Shown here: positions 41,209 through 50,800 of the stretch, piece by piece | Numbering within the stretch: position 1 is the stretch's first letter | Layout: each line of letters starts with the position of its first letter | NCBI RefSeq assembly: GCF_035830635.1 | Contig: NZ_JAYMFI010000017.1 | Span: 45,241-109,240, forward strand | Direction of reading: 5' to 3' | From: Adlercreutzia shanghongiae | Lineage (GTDB): Bacteria; Actinomycetota; Coriobacteriia; Coriobacteriales; Eggerthellaceae | DNA length: 64,000 bases | Notes under the pieces: model-generated | Seen by the model: only the letters and a program-made list of their open reading frames with translations | Told to the model about the DNA's origin: nothing | Database searches by the model: none | Translations under genes and position numbers: made by a program

Positions 41209-41467
41209 AAGGGAGACGCGCAACAACGACCGGCGTTATTGAACCTGCGTCAGTAGCATAGCGGAAGCCATCCGTGGTGGCGGGTTTTCGAACTTCTGAT
41301 TACAGCTTGTAAACAAGTGGCTACGAAACGGAAACGGGGCAGCCTTGCTGACCAGCGGTTTTCCACCGTGCCCTTACACTGTGAAGCAGCATAGACATGC
41401 GGCCGGGCCCGGGATGAGGAGAGAGGCGCGGACGCTCGCAAGAGAAGAGATCGGGAAAGGACGCACC

Positions 41468-41836
41468 ATGACCGCAGAGTTGGCAGAAAAGCTTCGCCCC
41501 TTCGGCATCGACTACGTAGACGCCATGGACCGCTTCGGCGACAACGCCGATTTGTACGAGCGCCTGGCGCTGAAATATCTGGATGACGGGCACCTGGTGG
41601 CGCTGCAGGCCGCCATGGAGGCCAAGGACTTCTCCGAGGGCTACAGCCAGGCCCACGCGCTGAAGGGCGTGGCCGGCAACCTCTCGTTCAAGGATCTGTA
41701 CGAGTGCGCGACCCTCGCCTCCGACGCCCTGTACGCTGGCGAGTACGACGCCGCCGAGAAGCACCTCCCCGAGGTAGAGCGCGCCCACCAGCTGGTAATC
41801 GAAGGCCTGGAAGCCTGGCGCGACAACACCCTGTAA
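41468..41836 (+). CDS. Stand-alone histidine phosphotransfer (HPt) domain protein
   Basis: A 122-residue four-helix protein. The phosphorylated histidine is His63 in QAHALKGVAGNLSF, a textbook HPt motif. AAAGGA lies upstream of the ATG. No histidine kinase or response regulator is adjacent, so it is an orphan relay partner. A strong bidirectional terminator follows, making this a one-gene unit. Confidence 0.92.
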   Translation: MTAELAEKLRPFGIDYVDAMDRFGDNADLYERLALKYLDDGHLVALQAAMEAKDFSEGYSQAHALKGVAGNLSFKDLYECATLASDALYAGEYDAAEKHLPEVERAHQLVIEGLEAWRDNTL

Positions 41837-41862
41837 GCGCCCGGCATAACCTTCCGCACGCG

Positions 41863-41900
41863 AAAGCCCCCGGCGATGGTGAAGTCGCCGGGGGCTTTTT
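41863..41900. terminator. Bidirectional rho-independent terminator
   Basis: AAAGCCCCCGGCGA pairs perfectly with TCGCCGGGGGCTTT, followed by TTTTT on the plus strand and by TTTCG on the minus strand. It serves the convergent HPt and LCP genes. Confidence 0.95.
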
Positions 41901-43052
41901 CTAGTTGTCCTTGAAGCCCGCCTGGTCTACGCGGCCCGCGTAGTCGCGCGGGGAGCGGGCGTTGGTGGCGGCGCCGAGCTCCTCGTCGCTCGCCTGGGGC
42001 TCGGGGACCTCCGCAGACTCATCAGCGGGGTCGAGGCCCGCATCGACCCGCTGCATCATGGTGCGCCACTCATCGTACATAGTGCCGACGTAGCTGATGC
42101 CGTTCTGGCCGAACGAGTAGCTCGGGCACGCCGCCGAATACACCGTAAGCCCCGAATCTTTCAGAGCCAGCGCCGCATCGGCCAGCTCGGCCACGGTGTA
42201 GTCGGTGGTCACGCAGGAGGCGAGCGAGCCTACCAGCGAGGGCATCTCGGTCGGCGGGGCGGCGAGCACCTCATCGGCGATGGCCTTGATGATGGTGCGC
42301 TGGGCGGCGGCGCGGCTAAAATCGCCCGAAGAGACCGCATGGCGCTCGCGGGCGAAGGCGAGGGCCTGCTCCCCGTTGAGCGTCTGCTCGCCAGTGGCAA
42401 GCGTGATGCCGCTCGTGTCGGAGGTGAAGCCCTCGGGCACGTTCACCGTAACACCGCCGAGACGGTCCACCAGTTCCACCAGCTGCTCGAAGCGCAGTTC
42501 CACGTAATGGGTGATGGGCACGCCGGCAAAGGCCGACAGCGACCGCACGGCGCCAGCCGGGCCGCCGAAGGCCAAGGCGGCGTTGATCTTCTGGGTGCCG
42601 TGGCCGTCGATTTCCACCATCATGTCGCGGGGAACCGAGATGAGATGCACGGTGCCCTCCTCGGTATCGATGCGGGCGAGCATGGTGACGTCGGAGCGCG
42701 CAATGGTCTCGTGGGGCCGGGCGTCGCAGCCGAGAATGGCCACGTAGTAGGCAGATGACTCCGGTTCGGCAGACTCGGCAGCAGCGCTATCGGCGCTGGC
42801 GGCCCGCTTCGGCTTCGGGGGCTGCAGCGCCTCGGCCAGCTCGTCTTGCTGCTCAGCATCCATGCCGCCGGTAAGAGCCAGGTCAATCGTGTGCACATAC
42901 AGCGCCGCGGCGCACCCGAGGGAAAGCGCGGCCACCACCGCGCCAATCGCTACCGCGAGCGCGATCTTCTTCCGCGTCCACTGCACAGGGACATAGCCCT
43001 GCGCCCCTTCTGCAACGCCCTCTTCCACTCCCCCAGCCAGCACCTCTTTCAT
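41901..43052 (-). CDS. LytR-CpsA-Psr (LCP) family wall glycopolymer ligase
   Basis: A 383-residue membrane protein: cytoplasmic N-terminus, one helix (about 28-50), then the LCP domain with VTMLARIDTEEGTVHLISVPRDMMVEIDGHG, NAALAFGGPAGAVRSL, HYVELRFEQLVELVDRLGGV and FARERHAVSSGDFSRAAAQR. Asp and Arg residues that hold the polyprenyl pyrophosphate are present. Such enzymes attach glycopolymers to peptidoglycan. It could use polymers from the glycan locus at 51-64 kb. It starts nine bases after the flavorubredoxin gene. Confidence 0.94.
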   Translation of the reverse strand: MKEVLAGGVEEGVAEGAQGYVPVQWTRKKIALAVAIGAVVAALSLGCAAALYVHTIDLALTGGMDAEQQDELAEALQPPKPKRAASADSAAAESAEPESSAYYVAILGCDARPHETIARSDVTMLARIDTEEGTVHLISVPRDMMVEIDGHGTQKINAALAFGGPAGAVRSLSAFAGVPITHYVELRFEQLVELVDRLGGVTVNVPEGFTSDTSGITLATGEQTLNGEQALAFARERHAVSSGDFSRAAAQRTIIKAIADEVLAAPPTEMPSLVGSLASCVTTDYTVAELADAALALKDSGLTVYSAACPSYSFGQNGISYVGTMYDEWRTMMQRVDAGLDPADESAEVPEPQASDEELGAATNARSPRDYAGRVDQAGFKDN

Positions 43053-43061
43053 GGGGACGTC

Positions 43062-43754
43062 CTACAGCTCGATACGCTCGAACAGGTCGCGGCCGGCGCC
43101 GCAGATGGGACACATATAGCCCTCGGGCAGCCCTTCGGGGTAGCCCTCCTCGATGTAGCCGCAAATAGTGCAGCGCCAGGCGATCTTCTTGCCGGCGGCC
43201 GGCTCCCCCGCCGCCGTTTCGGTCACGCCCGCAGGCGAGGCCTCGTCGCCCCCGTTGTATGTGGCGGCCTTCGGCGGCGTCTTGCCGCCCTTCACGGCGT
43301 GGTAGTAGGCATAGGTGAGCGGGTCGCCCGCATCCAGCACCTCGGCCTCTTCCACAACGCCCACGAACAGGTAGTGGCTGCCCACGTCAACGGTCTCGGT
43401 GACGGCCACAGAAAAACGCGCCAGACCGTGCTCGGTCACATAGGGCACCTCGGCACCGTCGGTCTCCGTCGTGCAGGCCTCGAACTTGTCGATATCGGTG
43501 GAGGTATGGAAGCCGAACGTGCCGACAAGCTCCATGGGCGCCGTCTGCGCCAGCACCGTGGCGGCAAAGCGCCCCGACTCGCGGATGGCGCCGGTGGTGG
43601 CGTTCTCCTTGTTCAGCGACACCGCCAGCGTGGCCGGCTCGCTCGCCACCTGCGTAAGCGTGTTCACCACGCACCCGCAGCGGCTCTCCCCCGCCTTGGC
43701 CGTAATGAGGTAAAGCCCCGAAGAAAGCGTCCGAAACGCCTTGCGATCGATCAT
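43062..43754 (-). CDS. Flavin reductase-rubredoxin fusion (high-molecular-weight rubredoxin type)
   Basis: A 230-residue protein. Residues 1-150 are a flavin reductase-like split barrel binding FMN (KAFRTLSSGLYLITA, CVVNTLTQVASEPATLAVSLNKEN). The C-terminal 45 residues are a rubredoxin with CTICGYIEEG and CPICGAG. Such proteins pass electrons from NAD(P)H to flavodiiron proteins for oxygen or NO removal in anaerobes. AAAGGACTC lies before the ATG at 43754. An in-frame extension further upstream runs antisense to the acyltransferase gene and is rejected. Confidence 0.93.
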   Translation of the reverse strand: MIDRKAFRTLSSGLYLITAKAGESRCGCVVNTLTQVASEPATLAVSLNKENATTGAIRESGRFAATVLAQTAPMELVGTFGFHTSTDIDKFEACTTETDGAEVPYVTEHGLARFSVAVTETVDVGSHYLFVGVVEEAEVLDAGDPLTYAYYHAVKGGKTPPKAATYNGGDEASPAGVTETAAGEPAAGKKIAWRCTICGYIEEGYPEGLPEGYMCPICGAGRDLFERIEL

Positions 43755-43845
43755 AGCTGAGTCCTTTCTGAGCGCCCGAGGACATTGGAAACGTTCACGA
43801 GCTTGATTATACTTCTCGCATGTGCCCAATCGCCCGAGGAGGCCC

Positions 43846-44913
43846 ATGCGTAACTCAAACATCGAACTTCTGCGCATCGTGAGCATGATGCTTATCGCCA
43901 TGTTCCACTTCAGCGTGCACGGCAGCTGGCCCGAGGGCGGCCCGCTTGCCTCGGACACGGCCGTGGAGATGCTCAGCTTCGGCGGCAAGCTCGGCGTGAA
44001 CTGCTTCGTGCTCATCACGGGGTACTTCATGGTGCACAGCTATCTGAAGGTGCAGTCGCTTCTGCGCGTGGTGCTGCAGACGTGGTTCTACTCGTTTGCC
44101 ATTCTCGCCATCTTCGCCGTGGCGCAGCCCGACCTCATCACGCCCGAGCGCCTGCGCAAGGCCGTGACGCCCATCACCTCGGGCGAGTACTGGTTCATCA
44201 CCTGCTACCTGGCGCTTATGGTGGTAAGCCCGTTTCTGAACGTGCTGTACCGCCACCTGAGCGACGAAGGCCGTCGACGCCTCATAATCGTGGGGTTCGT
44301 GGCGCTCTCGCTCATCCCCACCGTGGCCGCCCGCAACCCCATCGGCAGCGACCTGGTGTGGTTCTTCTACCTGTACCTGCTGGGCGGCTGGCTGCGCGAC
44401 CGCCCGCTGTGGACGCGCCGCGGCAACGCCCTCGCTTTCGCGGGCGGCGTGCTGTTCGTCTGGGCGTCCATGGCCGTCATCGGCTGGGCGCAGCGCGCGC
44501 TGGGGTTCAGCTACATCGGCCCCGACTACTTCATATGGCAGTACATGGTGCCCACCTTCGCCGCATCGCTCGGCCTGTTCGGCCTGTTCGCCTCCTGGGA
44601 GCTGCCGCCCATCCGCTGGATCAACACCGCAGCGAAGGGCGCTCTGGGCGTCTACCTCATCCACGACAACCCCATCATGCGCGCCTGGCTCTGGCCCCAT
44701 CTGGCGTGGGTGTACGCGCTGGGGCCAGCGGGGATTTTGGCTGTTGGAGTGGTGTCGGGAGCGGTCGTGTACGCAATCGGGGCCGCAATCGACCTTGCGA
44801 GAATTGCGCTGTTGGAAAAGCCGCTATTCGATTGGATTGGTCATCGCTTCAAAGGCGCATTCGCAGCGGCGAATCGTTGGATGGACCGCCTAGGGAAGAC
44901 CGACAGCAACTAG
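43846..44913 (+). CDS. Membrane acyltransferase (acyltransferase 3 family)
   Basis: A 355-residue protein with about ten helices. RNSNIELLRIVSMMLIAMFHFSVHG contains the Arg and His typical of the family's first helix, and FITCYLALMVVSPFLN and GVYLIHDNP are further landmarks. It probably O-acylates a surface polysaccharide or lipid-linked sugar, using acyl-CoA. GAGGAGG precedes the ATG at 43846. The stop shares a CTAG with the convergent transglutaminase-like gene. Confidence 0.9.
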   Translation: MRNSNIELLRIVSMMLIAMFHFSVHGSWPEGGPLASDTAVEMLSFGGKLGVNCFVLITGYFMVHSYLKVQSLLRVVLQTWFYSFAILAIFAVAQPDLITPERLRKAVTPITSGEYWFITCYLALMVVSPFLNVLYRHLSDEGRRRLIIVGFVALSLIPTVAARNPIGSDLVWFFYLYLLGGWLRDRPLWTRRGNALAFAGGVLFVWASMAVIGWAQRALGFSYIGPDYFIWQYMVPTFAASLGLFGLFASWELPPIRWINTAAKGALGVYLIHDNPIMRAWLWPHLAWVYALGPAGILAVGVVSGAVVYAIGAAIDLARIALLEKPLFDWIGHRFKGAFAAANRWMDRLGKTDSN

Positions 44914-47810
44914 GGCTTGCACACTGAGCAGGGGCCGTAACCCTGCGAGATTGCGTTCTTCTGCTGGATTGCAATCTTACTCTGGCTCAGGTAGCGACAG
45001 CCATTCGCGTGGTACTTTTCACCCGTGCTGGTGACATAAACCGTACGCGTCGATCCCGTGATGCTCTGCGAAACAGCCCCTGTTGTTTTATACGTGACAG
45101 GGTCGAAGTAGTAGCGCTGACCACCGATGGTTTGCCATCCGGTCCGCGCCTTGCCGTTAGCGTCGAAATAGCTCTTGGTCTTGCCATTGCTCCACGTCAG
45201 CCAACCCGTGTGCATCTGCGATGCACCGTTGAAGTAGTAGAACGACCCGCCGATCTTCTGGCCCCAACGCAGGCTCTTGCCGTTGGAAGGGTTGAAATAG
45301 TAGGTCTTGCCGCCTATCTTCTGGAAGCCCGTGCGGGCGCGCCCGTTGGAGTCGAAGTAGCTCTTGGACTTGTCGGCACTCCACGTGACCCAGCCGGCCT
45401 GCATCTGGGAGTTGCCGTTGAAGTAGTACCAGTAGCCGCCGATCTTCTGGGACCAGCGAAGGCTCTTGCCGGTGGACGGGCTGAAGTAGTAAGTCTTGCC
45501 GCCGATCTTCTGGAAGCCCGTGCGGGCGCGGCCGTTGGAGTCGAAGTAGCTTTTGGACTTGTCGTTGCTCCAGGTCACCCAACCGGTCTGCATCTGCGAG
45601 TTGCCGTTGAAGTAGTACCAGTAGCCGCCGATCTTCTGGGACCAGCGCAGGCTCCTGCCGGTGGACGGGCTGAAGTAGTAGGTCTTCCCGCCTATCATCT
45701 GGAAGCCCGTGCGGGCCTTGCCGTCGGCGTTGAAGTAGCTCTTGGACTTGTCGTTGTTCCACGTGACCCAGCCGGTCTGCATCTGGGATGCGCCATTGAA
45801 GTAGTACCAGCTGCCGCCGATCTTCTGGCCCCAGCGAAGGCTCCTGCCGTTGGAGGGATTGAAGTAGTAGCGCTTCCCGCCGATGGTCTGCCAGCCCGTG
45901 CGGGCGCGGCCGTTGGCGTCGAAGTAGCTCTTCGTGCCGTCGTTGCTCCACGTCACCCAGCCGGTCTGCATCTGGGACGCGCCGTTGAAGTAGTACCAAT
46001 AGCCGCCAATCTTCTGCAACCACTTCACTGCTCGGCAGTCACTTCCGTAGTAATAAGTCTTGCCATTGACGGTCTTCCAGGTGTTTTTCGGTCCCACCAG
46101 AACCGAGTTCGACACAATATCGTACCCAAGGCTTCGCTGGCCAGAATAGCCTCCCCTGCCCGTAATCGTCATCGAGGCTTTGCCGAGGTACACATTGTTT
46201 GCGTAGGATACATCGTAATCAACGCCCTTCTTCAGCGTCCGCCCGTTGTGCTTCACTACCACCGCGGGTTGAATCGCCGACCCCGTAAAGGCATAGGACC
46301 CACTTACGCCCGATACGGATATAACGCTGCTCGAGAGTGCGACTTTCGAAATCGTCCACTGATAGCTCCTCGAAGTACGGCTACCACTCATGTCCCACAC
46401 ATATCCAGGCGCCAACTCGACCTTTGCGGTATAGGTACCCGCGGCAGCAGCCTGACCCGTTCCCGAAATCACATAGTGCCCGAGCTTTGAAGGAGACACT
46501 CCCACCTTCGTCGAACCGTCATAGGAAAACGCGGTTGTCACCGTCGGCTCCTCTTTCGCGATTCGGTGCTCAACGCCGTCACTTGTCGTGTATGAGGCAA
46601 CGGACACGACATACTCTCCCTTTTGGCAGCTCGCCTCGATCTTCGCAGAAGCGGCACCATCGTTGTACGTCCATACGCGTCGTGAAAGATCGTAGGCAAC
46701 GAGACCATTGAGAATATCCTTGTACGCACCCGTTGCCCAACCTTGGGTCGGCCTCAGCGTAAAAGCACTAAGCCCCGCGTCCAAATTGCGCCGAATATCA
46801 TCGGCCAGCGTATCCGACCACCGGGAAACTTCACCTGTCTTGATAAAGTAGTTATTCTCAAGCGAAACGGACTCCGCACCAGCATTGGGCTTATGGTCGG
46901 AATGGGCCAACGCCATAATGCTATCGTTTAATCCGAAGTACAGGTGCCGCAAGTCAACCTCGGAGTCGACATATCCCGGGTCGTCCCAAGTAGGATCAAC
47001 CTGGTACCATTCGCCATCCATCTTCACGGCGTTCCACACGTGGCCGTTGCCGGTCACGCGTTTGTTTTCTATCCCGGCTTTCTTGAGAAGAAGCGCGTAT
47101 CCGCTGTAGTACGACTCGCACGTTCCCAGCCCGCGCGGCGAGAGTGCGCCCTCGATGCCGCAATAAACAAAAGGGTTATCAATGGTGATATTGGCGCCGT
47201 TCATCACCTTGCCGTCGTAGCTGCAGTTGTCTATGACCCAATCATGAAGCCAAAGCGCCTTCTCGAAGTCCGTCTTGCAACCCGCCGCCTCGCATTGCTC
47301 AACAACACTTGCGGCAATCTCGTCCACAGAGGGATAGTCGGAATCCGATATCCGAATTTTCGCTTTAACGCGGGTCGTTTTGGCAGGAAGCGTCCCTTTG
47401 TCCATCACATGAAACGTCAGTTCATAAAGACCCGAGGCGTAGAAAGTAAAAGCCCGCTGATTTGAAGCGTGATAGCCCAGGATACGCGAGGGGTCTACAA
47501 CCCAATTCCAACCGCCTTGGGTTTCAACATTGATGGAACTGATGTAGTACTCGTAGGTACCGCTGCCGCCACTACCCTGCATCGCGAACGTCGTGGGCCC
47601 CCCGCAGACCGGGTCATCCCACGTGACGGTAATTCCCAAGCCATTGCTGGTGGCGGAGACAGAATTGGACGGCGAAGCTCCTTGCTGATCGGCTGCAGGC
47701 GCAGCGAGTTGCTCCCCAGGGTCGACCGCAAAGGCCGAAGCCGGCAGAAACGTCATAATCAGCAGAGCAGATAAGAAGACGCTCCCAATGCGACGGAATG
47801 CTTTTTTCAT
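44910..47810 (-). CDS. Secreted transglutaminase-like protein with cell-wall-binding repeats
   Basis: A 966-residue protein: signal peptide (1-28, ending AFA); a beta domain; a transglutaminase-like domain (about 165-300) with Cys in GTCESYYSGY, His in NGHVWNAV and Asp in DPTWDDPGY; an Ig-like module (about 495-575, YDVSYANNVYLGKASMTITG); five tandem 63-residue wall-binding repeats (QKIGGYWYYFNG...TGW...YYF); and a C-terminal cysteine domain, KYHANGCRYLSQSK...GPCSVC. The aromatic repeats are of the choline-binding type. It would act on the cell surface as a protein cross-linker or cysteine protease. Seventeen bases separate it from the subtilase gene upstream. Confidence 0.9.
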   Translation of the reverse strand: MKKAFRRIGSVFLSALLIMTFLPASAFAVDPGEQLAAPAADQQGASPSNSVSATSNGLGITVTWDDPVCGGPTTFAMQGSGGSGTYEYYISSINVETQGGWNWVVDPSRILGYHASNQRAFTFYASGLYELTFHVMDKGTLPAKTTRVKAKIRISDSDYPSVDEIAASVVEQCEAAGCKTDFEKALWLHDWVIDNCSYDGKVMNGANITIDNPFVYCGIEGALSPRGLGTCESYYSGYALLLKKAGIENKRVTGNGHVWNAVKMDGEWYQVDPTWDDPGYVDSEVDLRHLYFGLNDSIMALAHSDHKPNAGAESVSLENNYFIKTGEVSRWSDTLADDIRRNLDAGLSAFTLRPTQGWATGAYKDILNGLVAYDLSRRVWTYNDGAASAKIEASCQKGEYVVSVASYTTSDGVEHRIAKEEPTVTTAFSYDGSTKVGVSPSKLGHYVISGTGQAAAAGTYTAKVELAPGYVWDMSGSRTSRSYQWTISKVALSSSVISVSGVSGSYAFTGSAIQPAVVVKHNGRTLKKGVDYDVSYANNVYLGKASMTITGRGGYSGQRSLGYDIVSNSVLVGPKNTWKTVNGKTYYYGSDCRAVKWLQKIGGYWYYFNGASQMQTGWVTWSNDGTKSYFDANGRARTGWQTIGGKRYYFNPSNGRSLRWGQKIGGSWYYFNGASQMQTGWVTWNNDKSKSYFNADGKARTGFQMIGGKTYYFSPSTGRSLRWSQKIGGYWYYFNGNSQMQTGWVTWSNDKSKSYFDSNGRARTGFQKIGGKTYYFSPSTGKSLRWSQKIGGYWYYFNGNSQMQAGWVTWSADKSKSYFDSNGRARTGFQKIGGKTYYFNPSNGKSLRWGQKIGGSFYYFNGASQMHTGWLTWSNGKTKSYFDANGKARTGWQTIGGQRYYFDPVTYKTTGAVSQSITGSTRTVYVTSTGEKYHANGCRYLSQSKIAIQQKNAISQGYGPCSVCKP
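45100..46090 (-). repeat. Tandem 189-bp wall-binding repeats in the transglutaminase-like gene
   Basis: Five units of 63 codons are near-identical in DNA as well as protein, for example GTTGAAGTAGTACCAGTA at about 45417 and 45605. The same unit recurs in the subtilase gene 2-3 kb away, so recombination between them is likely. Confidence 0.9.
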
Positions 47811-47826
47811 CAGATACTCCTTGGCG

Positions 47827-50800
47827 CTAGCGTGTCTTGTACGTCAGGGGGTCGAAGTAGTAGTTCTTGCTGCCGATTCTATGCCAGCCGGCATAGGCTT
47901 TGCCCGTCTTCGGGTCGAAGTAGCTTCGCTTTTTGTCGTTATTCCACGTCAACCAGCCCGTGTGCATCTGGGACTGGCCGTTGAAGTAGTAGAACGACCC
48001 GCCGATCTTCTGGCCGCAGCGCAGGCTCCTGCCGTTCGCCGGGCTGAAGTAGTAGGTCTTGCCTCCTATCTTCTGGAAGCCCGTGCGGGCGCGCCCGCTG
48101 GCGTCGAAGTAGCTCTTCGTCTTGTCGTTGTTCCAGGTGACCCATCCCGTCTGCATTTGGGATTGCCCGTTGAAGTAGTACCAGTGGCCGCCGATTTTCT
48201 GGCTCCAGCGCAGGCTCCTGCCGGTGGAGGGGTTGAAGTAATAGGTCTTGCCGCCGATCCTCTGGAACCCGGTGCGGGCGCGGCCGCTGGCGTCGAAGTA
48301 GCTCTTCGTCTTGTCGTTGTTCCAGGTGACCCATCCCGTCTGCATTTGGGATTGCCCGTTGAAGTAGTACCAGTAGCCGCTGATTTTCTGGCTCCAACGC
48401 AGGCTTCTGCCGCTCGCCGGGCTGAAATAGTAGCGCTTCCCGCTTATGGTCTGCCAGCCCGTGCGGGCGCGGCCATTGGAATCGAAGTAGCTCTTGGTGC
48501 CATCGTTGTTCCAGGCTATCCACCCCTTCTGCATTACGCCCGAACCGTTGAAGTAGTACCAGTAACCATCGATTCTCTGGGACCATTTCACCGGTTGACC
48601 GTTGGCTCCGTAATAATAGGTTTTACCGCCAATCGTTTTCCAAACATTTCGGTCCACCTTGACGATGCTGAAGTTTGCAGTCTTCGAGCCCGAGAAATTC
48701 CCCTTGCCCGTAACAGTAATCTTCGCCGTTCCAGCATTGACGTTGTTGCCGTAGCTCACCGTGTAGTCGGTGCCCGAGACCAGTGGCACGCCCTGCCAGG
48801 TGACCTTGGGCTGAGGCGTAACGGCTTTTCCCGTGTACTCTTGGGAGCCTATAGCCTGGATTTGCGCGGTGGAGATGTTGGCGGGGTTGACTTTGAACGA
48901 CCCTTTTGCGGTCCCTTGATAAGCGCCCACTCCCTCGATAGTCACGGTGTAGGTTCCCGCATTTTTCACCGTTGACGGCGAGATTGTGGCTCGATAGTCT
49001 CTCCCCTGCACGAGCGTAGCCCCACCAAGCACAACTGATACGGTGGGCGCCAGCGCTTTGCCCGTATAGGTCATCGTAGACGCCGTCACCTTGGCCGCCG
49101 CGAGGCTCGCCGGAGGCTCTTCTTCCGGAGCGTCCGGAACGACGGGCTCCGCCCCCGGATTGGAAGCAGGAAGCGCAGCCTTAACGGCAGCCTCGGCGTT
49201 CACGAGGCCCCAGCCGGTCTCGGTGTCTTTGCCAACGACGCTCAAATCCGTCGCCGTACTGCATAGAACGTCCTTCACCTCAGCCGAGGAAAGCTCCGGG
49301 TTGGCGGCGCGCACCATGGCGGCCACAGCGGCAACCACGGGACACGCCATCGACGTTCCGTCCAAAACGATATAGCCATCCTCAAGCGTGTCCTCGAGCA
49401 CGCCCGTGCTGTAAATATTCTCGCCCGGGGCGGCGATATCGCACCACCCCCCGTAATTCGAGAACCACGAGCGCATGTACCCATCCGCCGACTCCCAGGT
49501 TTTCCAGCTATAGGTGGTCGAGCTGTTGGAAATTGCCCCTCGCTTCGAGAGACTTATAACGCTCAGCGTCGCATCGCAGGCAGCCGGATAGGCCTTCTGC
49601 GATGTCCAGTCGTTGCCCGCCGCGCAAATCTGAACAATGCCCTGATCGTCAAGCTCCTTCGTCTTCTCGTTGAGCACATCGATGACCTGGTCGTTGTCGG
49701 TATAGAAACCCAAGCTCATGTTGACGATGTCGCAACCTTTCTCGCGCGCCATCATGAGACCATAGAGAATATCGAGCACTGTTGCCGAGGAGTATTCCGT
49801 GCCGTCATCGGCCGTTCCGATGTAAGAGAAAATGTCAATGGCCGTTACGGAAGCAATTTTGTTGGCCAGCGAGGTGCTGCCGCCGCTCGCTACGCCGAGA
49901 ACGCCGCCGTTGCCCGCCTTGGCGGCAACGATGCCTGCCACATGAGTGCCATGGGTGCTGTAGAAGGGCATCTCGTCGGTGCCGTTCAGGTAGCCGTCTC
50001 CGCGAAGCTTCCCATACCCCACCTTGCCATTATCCATATCAATCCAGACGTTCTCGCCACTTCGAGAGAGGTCGAGGGTACCGAGAAGGTCGGGGTGCGT
50101 GATAGAGGCGCCGGTATCGAGCACTGCCACCCTCACCGGCTCGTCCACCGCAGCCGACGCGGCCAGCGCGCTCCAGGCCGCAGGAGCCTTAACGGCACTC
50201 AAGTACCACTGCTTGCTCGCCATTTCGTCACCCGTCGAAAGCGGCGAGGCACCGATCGCTTGCTCCGAGGCAGCCGGCGCCTCAAAGCTCTCTACGAGAT
50301 AATTGGGGAAGGCGTATTTCACGGAATCCTCCGCCTTGGCCGCCTCGACAGCGGCGTCGACCGTAATCTCCTCCGCGATTTCAACCACGGCTGCATCGCC
50401 GCTCTCGAACGTTGCCGGCTCAAGCTCCTGTTCCGGGCCAAGAACCTCGGCGACTTCGTTCTGCTCGGCTAGCGACGCGTCTTCCTCGTATACGACGACA
50501 ACCTGCCCGGGCACGTAGCCCAGTTCGACAGCATCGGTCGCGCGCTCCTCGGCAGCCAGCTGCGCCTCCTCAGCATCGACTTGCGCCAAGACGGCATCCG
50601 CCTCTGCCCCGTCAGCGTCATCATTGAGCGCATCGTCTGCAGTCTCCGTTGCAGTCTCCGTTGCAGTCTCCGTTGCAGTCTCCGTTGCAGCCTCCGTTGC
50701 GGCGCTCGACGCATAATCCGCAGCATTCTCGGCGCTCAGCGCAGCAGAGTCGACGTCTATCCCCGAATCGGTAGCTGAACCATCATCTTCAGGCGACCCA

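Noticed and set aside
41212..41467. A tRNA or small RNA gene in the gap before the HPt gene
   Set aside because: A GGTTTTCGAAC stretch hinted at a T-arm, but no acceptor or anticodon stem can be built around it.
45100..48660. A CRISPR-like or mobile repeat array
   Set aside because: The 189-bp periodicity is fully explained by 63-residue wall-binding repeats in two genes.
50639..50698. A CRISPR array or intergenic satellite
   Set aside because: The 12-bp units have no spacers and lie in frame inside the subtilase gene.
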